A stretch of DNA of 64,000 nucleotides from Methylobacterium sp. AMS5. GTDB taxonomy: Bacteria > Pseudomonadota > Alphaproteobacteria > Rhizobiales > Beijerinckiaceae. The stretch's first letter is position 1, and each line of letters begins with the position of its first letter. The notes under the pieces were generated by a model. The model made no database searches and was not told the origin of the DNA. It was given only the letters and a program-made list of their open reading frames with translations. Of the stretch, positions 58,416 to 64,000 are shown one piece after another. The stretch covers positions 974,001 to 1,038,000 of the forward strand of contig NZ_CP006992.1 in the NCBI RefSeq assembly GCF_001542815.1, in the 5' to 3' direction. A program made the position numbers and the translations under genes.

Positions 58416-59062
58416 GTGCGTCCGCTCTCCCCTCCCCTGCCCTCCCTGAGAGCGTCGCGGCCGCCCGCATCGGCATCGGCGGCCCGGTGGGCTCCGGCAA
58501 GACCGCGCTGATCGAACGGCTGATCCCGGCGCTCCAGGCCCGCGGGGTCGATCTCGCGGTCGTCACCAACGACCTCGTCACCAAGGAGGACGCCGAGCGC
58601 CTGCGCCGCTTGGGCCTCATCGACCCGGCGCGGGTGGAAGCGGTGGAGGCGGGGGCCTGCCCGCACACCGTCATCCGAGAGGACCCGACCCTCAACATCG
58701 CGGCCGGCGACGATCTGGAGGCGAAGTTTCCGGGGCTCCAGCTCCTGATTTTCGAATCGGGGGGCGACAACCTCGCCTCGACCTTCTCCCTCGATCTGGT
58801 CGATTGGTGGATCTTCGTGATCGACGTGGCGGGCGGCGACGACATCCCGCGAAAGCGCGGCCCCGGCGTGCTGCGCTGCGACCTCCTCGTCATCAACAAG
58901 ACCGATCTCGCGCCTCATGTCGGCGTCGATCTGCCCGGCATGCTGGCCGAGGCCGCACGCGTCCGGGGCGAAAAGCCGGTGGCCGCCACCAATGCCCGCT
59001 CCGGCGAAGGCGTCGAGGTGGTCGCCGACGCGATCTGCCGCGCCGTGCTGTTCGCGCCCTGA
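58412..59062 (+). CDS. ureG: Urease accessory GTPase UreG
   Basis: A 216-residue SIMIBI-class GTPase with the P-loop [12 protein letters not shown] near 27-38, the nickel site [11 protein letters not shown] and [12 protein letters not shown] (guanine specificity). It drives nickel insertion with UreF and UreD. Its ATG overlaps the ureC stop and its TGA overlaps the ureD ATG, so all three are translationally coupled. Confidence 0.95.
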   Translation: MSASALPSPALPESVAAARIGIGGPVGSGKTALIERLIPALQARGVDLAVVTNDLVTKEDAERLRRLGLIDPARVEAVEAGACPHTVIREDPTLNIAAGDDLEAKFPGLQLLIFESGGDNLASTFSLDLVDWWIFVIDVAGGDDIPRKRGPGVLRCDLLVINKTDLAPHVGVDLPGMLAEAARVRGEKPVAATNARSGEGVEVVADAICRAVLFAP

Positions 59063-59946
59063 TGGCCCTGTCGCTGGACGGCCGTCCGGAGACGCCCACC
59101 CCGGCCCAGGCGCCCTCCGCTCCGGTCGGGCGCCGGGTGCAGGCGTCCCTCGTCTTCGCCCGCGGCGGGGGCAGCACCGTGCTGTCGCGGCAGGTCGTGC
59201 CGTACCCGTTCCACATCACCCGCGCCTTCCGGATGCATCCGGAGAGCCCCGACCTCGCCACGCTCTACCTGCAATCGGCCTCGGGCGGCCTCTACGCCGC
59301 CGACCACCTCACCCTCGCGATCACGGCGCGGGCCGGCGCACGGGCGCATGTCACGACCCAGGCCGGCACGGTCGTGCATCGCGGCGGCCCCGAACCCTCG
59401 CGCCAGGAGACGCGGCTCACCATCGCCGCGGATGCCTTCCTCGCGCTCAATCCCGATCCGCTCATCCTGTTTCCGGGCGCGCATCTCGCCGTCTCCACCG
59501 AGATCACCGCCGAGCCCGGTGCCCGCGCCATCGTCACGGAGAGCGTCGCCTGTCACGACCCCGCGGGTGAAAGCCGTCCGTTCGACCGGCTCGACCTCGG
59601 CCTGACGATCCGCACCCCGGACGGACGCCCCCTGGTGCAGGAGCGCAGCCGCATCGACGGGACGGCGTTCGCGGCGCCGGATTCACCGATGGGGCCTCAC
59701 CGCGCCTTTGGCACGATGGTCGTGCTCGGCGCGCCCGACGACGCGCGACTGGCCGGCCTCCGCCTGAGGCAGGCGGCCGATGCCGTCGGCTGCCTGACCG
59801 GCGTGAGTCCGCTGCCCAGCGGCGCGGGGCTCGGCCTGCGCCTGCTCGCCCCGGACGGCGGTGCGCTGTCCGCCGGCATGGATGCGGTGTTCCGGATCGT
59901 GTTCGAGGCCTTGAGCGGGTGCGCACCCGGCCGTCGCCGGAAGTAG
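59062..59946 (+). CDS. ureD: Urease accessory protein UreD (UreH)
   Basis: A 294-residue Ure[21 protein letters not shown] and [18 protein letters not shown] ([17 protein letters not shown]) strands typical of the family, whose elongated beta fold scaffolds UreF and UreG on apo-urease. Its start overlaps ureG by one base (TGATG). It is last in the operon, whereas ureD is usually first; the order itself varies among methylobacteria. Confidence 0.9.
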   Translation: MALSLDGRPETPTPAQAPSAPVGRRVQASLVFARGGGSTVLSRQVVPYPFHITRAFRMHPESPDLATLYLQSASGGLYAADHLTLAITARAGARAHVTTQAGTVVHRGGPEPSRQETRLTIAADAFLALNPDPLILFPGAHLAVSTEITAEPGARAIVTESVACHDPAGESRPFDRLDLGLTIRTPDGRPLVQERSRIDGTAFAAPDSPMGPHRAFGTMVVLGAPDDARLAGLRLRQAADAVGCLTGVSPLPSGAGLGLRLLAPDGGALSAGMDAVFRIVFEALSGCAPGRRRK

Positions 59947-60135
59947 AGATTGCCCCGAAACGACCAGTCGGGCGGCAGATCGCGAGAAATATGAGCAGGC
60001 CGCCCAGCAATTCCCCTTGATACGTATCGTTTTCCTGAGACGAAATACGCAAGGGGGCATCGGCCTCGTTTGACGGCCACACAGCCGTCATTCGGACCGA
60101 TCGGCCGGATGATGTTCGAAGGATTTCGAAGAGAC

Positions 60136-61377
60136 ATGCGCTCGCGTGACCGAAACGACGCCCACTTCCATCTCCGCCGCCGGCTTCTCCTCGGCCTTGC
60201 CGCCTCTCCGCTGCTGGGTGCCCTGCCCGGACGTGCCCTTGCGCAGACCGGCGCGGGCGCTCTCGCCGTCACCGACACGGAGGTGACCATCGGCATCCTG
60301 CACTCGATCAGCGGCACCATGGCGATGTCCGAGACCGGGGCGACGCAAGGGGAGAGGCTCGCCATCGAACAGATCAATGCGGGCGGCGGCATCCTCGGCC
60401 GCACGGTGAAGGTGATCCAAGAGGACGGCGCCTCCGACTGGCCGACCTTTGCCGAGAAGGCGCGCAAGCTCGTCGTCAACGACCATTGCGCGGCGGTGTT
60501 CGGCTGCGTGACCTCGGCCTCGCGCAAGGCGGTGCTGCCGGTCTTCGAGCAATATAACGGCCTCCTGTACTACCCGACCTATTACGAGGGCCTGGAGCAA
60601 TCCAAGAACGTGATCTACACCGGCCAGGAGGCGACCCAGCAGACGCTCGCCGCCCTCGATTGGGTGACGAAGGAGAAGGGCGCCAAATCCTTCTTCATGG
60701 TCGGCTCGGACTATATCTGGCCGCGCACCACCAACAAGATCGCTACCAAGCACATCACCAACGTGACCAAGGGCACGATCGTCGGCGAGGAATACTTCCC
60801 GCTCGGGCACACGCAGTTCAACTCGGTCATCAACAAGATCAAGCTCAAGAAGCCGGACGTCATCTTCGCCACCGTCGTCGGCGGCTCGAACGTGGCGTTC
60901 TACAAGCAGATCAAGGCCGCCGGCATCGACCTCAAGAAGCAGACGCTGGTCACGGTCTCCGTCACCGAGGACGACGTCGATGGCATCGGCGGCGAGAACA
61001 TCGCCGACGCCTATTCCTGCATGAAGTACTTCCAGTCGCTGAAGAACCCGGCCAACGAGGCTTTCGTCGCCGCCTTCAAGAAGCGCTGGGGCGACAAGAC
61101 CGTCATCGGCGACGTGACCCAGGCGGCCTATCTCAGCCCGTTCCTGTGGAAGGCGGCGGTGGAGAAGGCCGGTTCCTTCGAGGTCGACAAGGTGATCGCC
61201 GCTTCACCGGGCCTCGAGCTGAAGGACGCACCGGAAGGCGTCGTGAAGATCCACGAGAACCATCACCTCTGGGCCAAGACCCGCGTCGCCCGCGCCCGGC
61301 CGGACGGGCAGTTCGACGTGGTCTACGAGAGCCCGGAGTTGATCGAGCCGAACCCGTTCCCGAAAGGGTATCAGTAG
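60136..61377 (+). CDS. urtA: Urea ABC transporter substrate-binding protein (UrtA)
   Basis: A 413-residue amide-binding periplasmic protein with a Tat-like signal (LRRRLLLGLAASPLLGALPG, ending RALAQ). The mature part has VTIGILHSISGTMAMSETG and YYPTYYEGLEQSKNVIYTG, close to UrtA. I chose ATG 60136 behind GAAGAG; earlier in-frame ATGs at 60109/60112 are possible. The urtBCDE permease and ATPase genes do not follow; instead a convergent gene starts. It sits 190 bases after ureD, so a link with urea metabolism is clear, but this binding protein must use transporter subunits encoded elsewhere. Confidence 0.9.
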   Translation: MRSRDRNDAHFHLRRRLLLGLAASPLLGALPGRALAQTGAGALAVTDTEVTIGILHSISGTMAMSETGATQGERLAIEQINAGGGILGRTVKVIQEDGASDWPTFAEKARKLVVNDHCAAVFGCVTSASRKAVLPVFEQYNGLLYYPTYYEGLEQSKNVIYTGQEATQQTLAALDWVTKEKGAKSFFMVGSDYIWPRTTNKIATKHITNVTKGTIVGEEYFPLGHTQFNSVINKIKLKKPDVIFATVVGGSNVAFYKQIKAAGIDLKKQTLVTVSVTEDDVDGIGGENIADAYSCMKYFQSLKNPANEAFVAAFKKRWGDKTVIGDVTQAAYLSPFLWKAAVEKAGSFEVDKVIAASPGLELKDAPEGVVKIHENHHLWAKTRVARARPDGQFDVVYESPELIEPNPFPKGYQ

Positions 61378-61392
61378 GCGGCTCGGGCGGGG

Positions 61393-62580
61393 TCAGAGGT
61401 AGCTCAGACCCCGCCACCGGCTTCGCCGCTTCAGCCGGACCATCCAGAGGCAGGCCGGGTAGAGGGCCAGCGCGAACACCGCCGCGATCAGCCAGATCTG
61501 AAACGGGGCGTCGGCTTCGACCCGGCCGGAGGGACCCGCAAGGCCGAAGGCGGCGAGGCCGTCGTAGGTCAGGCGCAGGACCCACAAGTGCAGCAGGTAG
61601 AAGAACAGCGGCGCCCCGCCAAAGACGGTGAGCCAGCGTAGACGCCGTTCCGGCAGGCGCTCGAACAGCGCGAGCAGCAGCAGGCCGGGACCGAGGGTCG
61701 CGAGCAGGAAGTCGGCCGAGGGCGGATACTTGGTGAGGTTGACGAAGGACAGCGCGGTCGCGCCCCAATCCTGACCCGCCTGCCATGGATGCGGATCACC
61801 GTAGCCGTTGAAGCCGCGCAGGATCAGGAAGGCGGCGAGGCTCGCGAACCCGAGGGCGACGAGGCGTCGGCGGCGCGTGCCCGGATCGACGCCCGCGCCG
61901 TAGAGCGGCCCCAGCGCGTAGCCCGCGGCGATCACGCCGATCCAGGGCAGCACCGGATAGGAGGTGCGCGCCGCGCCCCAGGGCAGCGGGATCAAGCCGC
62001 GCTGATGCAGCACCGCCCACAGGGCGTAGCCCGGCTGATCGGGCGCGAGCACGAGGCCGTCGAGCGCGTTGTGCCCCAGCATGATCGCCAGGCCTACGCC
62101 GATCAGCGCCGGACGCGGCAGCCAGAGCAGTGCGGCGAGCGCCATCATGCTGAGCCCGATCGCCCAGATCACCTGCAGGTAGAGGATCGGCGGTAGGAGG
62201 GCACGGGTCCAGGCCAGGTTGACCAGGGTCGCTTCGAGGGCGACCAGGAAGAGTCCGCGCTTGATGAGGAAGGCGGAGGCCGCGGCGCGGCTGGCGTGCT
62301 TCTGCCCGTAGAGGCTCGCCGAGAGCCCCGTCAGCAGCAGGAAGACCGGGGCGCAGACATGCGAGGCGGCCCGCGTCAGGAACAGGCCGGGTGGGGTTGC
62401 CGCGAGGTTCACCGGGTCGCTCACCTGGGCGTGCAGGTAGAAGAACTCCCGCACGTGATCGACCAGCATCAGCAGCATCACGAGCCCGCGCAGGGCATCG
62501 ATGGCGCCGATGCGGGTGCGTGGCGCGCCCCCCGCCCCGATGGGAGCCGGGCCGGGGGCCGCCGCCTGGCGAGCCCTCAT
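61393..62580 (-). CDS. DUF1624/HGSNAT-like membrane acyltransferase
   Basis: A 395-residue multi-spanning protein with RIGAIDALRGLVMLLMLVDH near the N terminus (the DUF1624/acyltransferase-3 histidine motif) and about ten hydrophobic segments, ending RLKRRSRWRGLSYL. The family moves acyl groups onto envelope sugars or related molecules. Its ATG overlaps the stop of the TonB receptor gene (TGATG), so the two are coupled; a role in modifying or handling the receptor's ligand is conceivable but unproven. Confidence 0.82.
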   Translation of the reverse strand: MRARQAAAPGPAPIGAGGAPRTRIGAIDALRGLVMLLMLVDHVREFFYLHAQVSDPVNLAATPPGLFLTRAASHVCAPVFLLLTGLSASLYGQKHASRAAASAFLIKRGLFLVALEATLVNLAWTRALLPPILYLQVIWAIGLSMMALAALLWLPRPALIGVGLAIMLGHNALDGLVLAPDQPGYALWAVLHQRGLIPLPWGAARTSYPVLPWIGVIAAGYALGPLYGAGVDPGTRRRRLVALGFASLAAFLILRGFNGYGDPHPWQAGQDWGATALSFVNLTKYPPSADFLLATLGPGLLLLALFERLPERRLRWLTVFGGAPLFFYLLHLWVLRLTYDGLAAFGLAGPSGRVEADAPFQIWLIAAVFALALYPACLWMVRLKRRSRWRGLSYL

Positions 62581-64000
62581 CAGAACCGCACCGTCATCGT
62601 TCCGGTGAAGCGGCGGGGCGCACCGGGATAGACCCGGAAGCGGTTGAGGGAGCTCTCGTAATACTCGGTGTCGAACACGTTCTCGATGTTCAGCCCGAAG
62701 CGGAAGTTCTCGTAGCGGTAATAGGCGAGCGCATCGACCGCGATGTAGGCTGGCAGGGAGAAGCTGTTGACCGCATCCGCCGCCCGCTCGCCGACGCCGC
62801 GCACGCCGCCGCCGAGCCCGAGCCCCTTCCACGGGCCGGCCTGCACCTCGTGGACGGCGAGCAGGCTGCCGGAATGGCGCGGCACGTTGATGAGCGGCGT
62901 GCCGGCCGGCAAGGTCGGATCTTCGGTGACCACGGCCTCTGCGTAGACGTAGCCCGCCAGCAACTTGATCTCCGGCGTGATCTGGCCGGCGGCGGTCAGC
63001 TCGAAGCCCTGGCTGCGCACCCCGCCGACCGCCACGGAGAAGCCGCTGCCGTTGGCCTCCGGCGTCAGCACGTTCTGCCGGTCGATCCGGAAGGCGGTGC
63101 CGGTCAGCGCCAGCGCGCCGCCGTAGAGGTCGAGCTTGGCTCCGACCTCGTAGCCGATGCCGGTCTCCGGCGCGAACGGCCCGGAGGCGGCGACGGCGGC
63201 GGCATCGGGACCGATATTGGGGCGGAAACTCGTGCCGACATTGGCGTAGAGGGAGAGTTCGGGCAGCGGTTGGTAGACGAGGCCGGCGCGGGGCGTCGCG
63301 GCAAAGTAGGTCTGATCGACCTGGGACCGCGGGATACGCTCGCGGAACGACTGTTCGAAGAAGTCGAAGCGCACGCCGAGCAGCGCCTTCCATTCGGGGG
63401 TGAGGCTGATCTGGTCCTGCGCGTAGAGGGCGGTGTTGGTGATCCGCTCGAGGTTGTTGCGCGGGATGGTGATCGGCGGCAGCGGCTGGCCGTAGCGCGG
63501 ATCGTAGATGTCGATCGCGTAGGGGCTCGTGCGGAAGTTCGAACGCAGATAGAGCACACGGCTATCGGTGCTCTCGCGCTCGAAGCCCAGCAGCATCGTG
63601 TGACCGATGCCGGCGGTGTCGAAGCGCCCGACCACCTCCGCTTGGCCGATCGCCGTGTCCCAGCGGTAATCGCGCACGTTGCGATCGCGCGAGACGGTGC
63701 GGTTGTCGGCGGCGATGGCGCGGATCTCGGCGGATTCGCCCTCCAGCGTGCCGGTGTTGAAGTGGGTGGCCAGCCGCATCTGCCAATCGGCGTTGAAGCG
63801 GTGATCGATGCGGACCTGCATCGTGTTGTTGGTCTGATAGGTGCTCTGGCCCGGTTCGCCGAGGAAGCGCGAGATCGGCAAGAGCCCGAGCCGCCCGTTG
63901 ATGGCGATGACGCCGCGGTCGAAGACGATGCGGTTGCGCAGGAACTCCGTCTCGACGGTGATGCACGTGTCCGGCGTGATCTGCCAGCTCAGAACGGGCG
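62580..64000 (-). CDS. TonB-dependent siderophore receptor (partial; 5' end beyond the window)
   Basis: The frame is open from the stop at 62580 to the window edge (473 codons), so the start, signal peptide and plug lie outside. What is seen is the beta-barrel: alternating strands, AINGRLGLLPISRF, YTPFAPETGIGYEVGAKLDL-like strand turns (PFAPETGIGYEVGAKLDLYG), and the terminal RRFTGTMTVRF ending in Phe. It resembles FhuA/FpvA-type siderophore receptors. It is coupled to the DUF1624 acyltransferase. No GC drop is seen, unlike the receptor at 2137. Confidence 0.88.
   Translation of the reverse strand, partial: PVLSWQITPDTCITVETEFLRNRIVFDRGVIAINGRLGLLPISRFLGEPGQSTYQTNNTMQVRIDHRFNADWQMRLATHFNTGTLEGESAEIRAIAADNRTVSRDRNVRDYRWDTAIGQAEVVGRFDTAGIGHTMLLGFERESTDSRVLYLRSNFRTSPYAIDIYDPRYGQPLPPITIPRNNLERITNTALYAQDQISLTPEWKALLGVRFDFFEQSFRERIPRSQVDQTYFAATPRAGLVYQPLPELSLYANVGTSFRPNIGPDAAAVAASGPFAPETGIGYEVGAKLDLYGGALALTGTAFRIDRQNVLTPEANGSGFSVAVGGVRSQGFELTAAGQITPEIKLLAGYVYAEAVVTEDPTLPAGTPLINVPRHSGSLLAVHEVQAGPWKGLGLGGGVRGVGERAADAVNSFSLPAYIAVDALAYYRYENFRFGLNIENVFDTEYYESSLNRFRVYPGAPRRFTGTMTVRF

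Overview
The window looks like chromosome of an alphaproteobacterium of the Methylobacterium/Methylorubrum type. The evidence is the very high GC, the fused urease gamma-beta subunit, a DUF1236 protein, an Omp25/31-like porin, an HWE-family histidine kinase with stacked PAS domains, and several small proteins I associate with that group. The genus is an inference; no rRNA or other marker gene is present.

Layout. 0.2-2.0 kb: a LysE-type exporter overlapping a Cds1-like cysteine desulfhydrase. 2.1-10.5 kb: an iron-type uptake locus with a TonB receptor carrying an STN signalling domain, two SbmA/YddA-type ABC half-transporters, and a FecI/FecR sigma/anti-sigma pair. Between them lies an 840-base gap with a terminator hairpin, a dispersed palindrome and a VOC-protein relic. 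10.7-15.6 kb (minus strand): an encapsulin operon made of a 67-residue unknown protein, serine O-acetyltransferase, a shell protein with a cyclic-nucleotide-binding domain, and a cysteine desulfurase with a 270-residue disordered N-terminal cargo domain. 15.9-19.8 kb: a P1B-type ATPase and a decayed BigR-type sulfur module (intact PmpA/PmpB transporters and operator, broken ArsR gene, TauE/SafE fragment). 19.9-25.8 kb: LysR regulator, nitrilase, DUF485/ActP symporter, isonitrile-hydratase-like protein and a GlxA-type regulator. 25.9-28.5 kb: an IS481 element with 6-bp target duplications, itself split by an IS110 element.

28.7-37.1 kb: a NifA-like sigma-54 activator followed by two transcription units, OsmC / acyl-CoA dehydrogenase-like flavoprotein / rubredoxin-reductase fusion, and a NitT/TauT-type ABC transporter. 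Each unit has a -24/-12 promoter with exact spacing and, 81-91 bp upstream of it, a dyad whose half sites are offset by 19 bp in both copies. This reads as one regulon acquiring and oxidising an unidentified small substrate.

37.1-54.6 kb is mixed housekeeping and accessory sequence: an IS5 relic, a thioredoxin-reductase-like flavoprotein, a porin, small secreted proteins, a YkgJ-type cysteine-cluster ORF running in frame into a cold-shock protein, a large secreted hydrolase, a DUF4198 protein, the HWE kinase, a DUF1269 protein, oleate hydratase and a DUF2778 protein. 54.8-61.4 kb: the urease operon ureE-F-AB-C-G-D followed by a urea-binding protein (urtA). 61.4 kb to the end (minus strand): a DUF1624 membrane acyltransferase overlapping a TonB siderophore receptor cut by the window edge.

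The most interesting items are the encapsulin operon, whose cyclic-nucleotide-domain shell is paired with a cysteine desulfurase; the sigma-54 regulon with its shared activator site; the sulfur module that kept its operator but lost its adjacent regulator; and an IS110 element whose leader contains a 9-nt match to its own insertion site.
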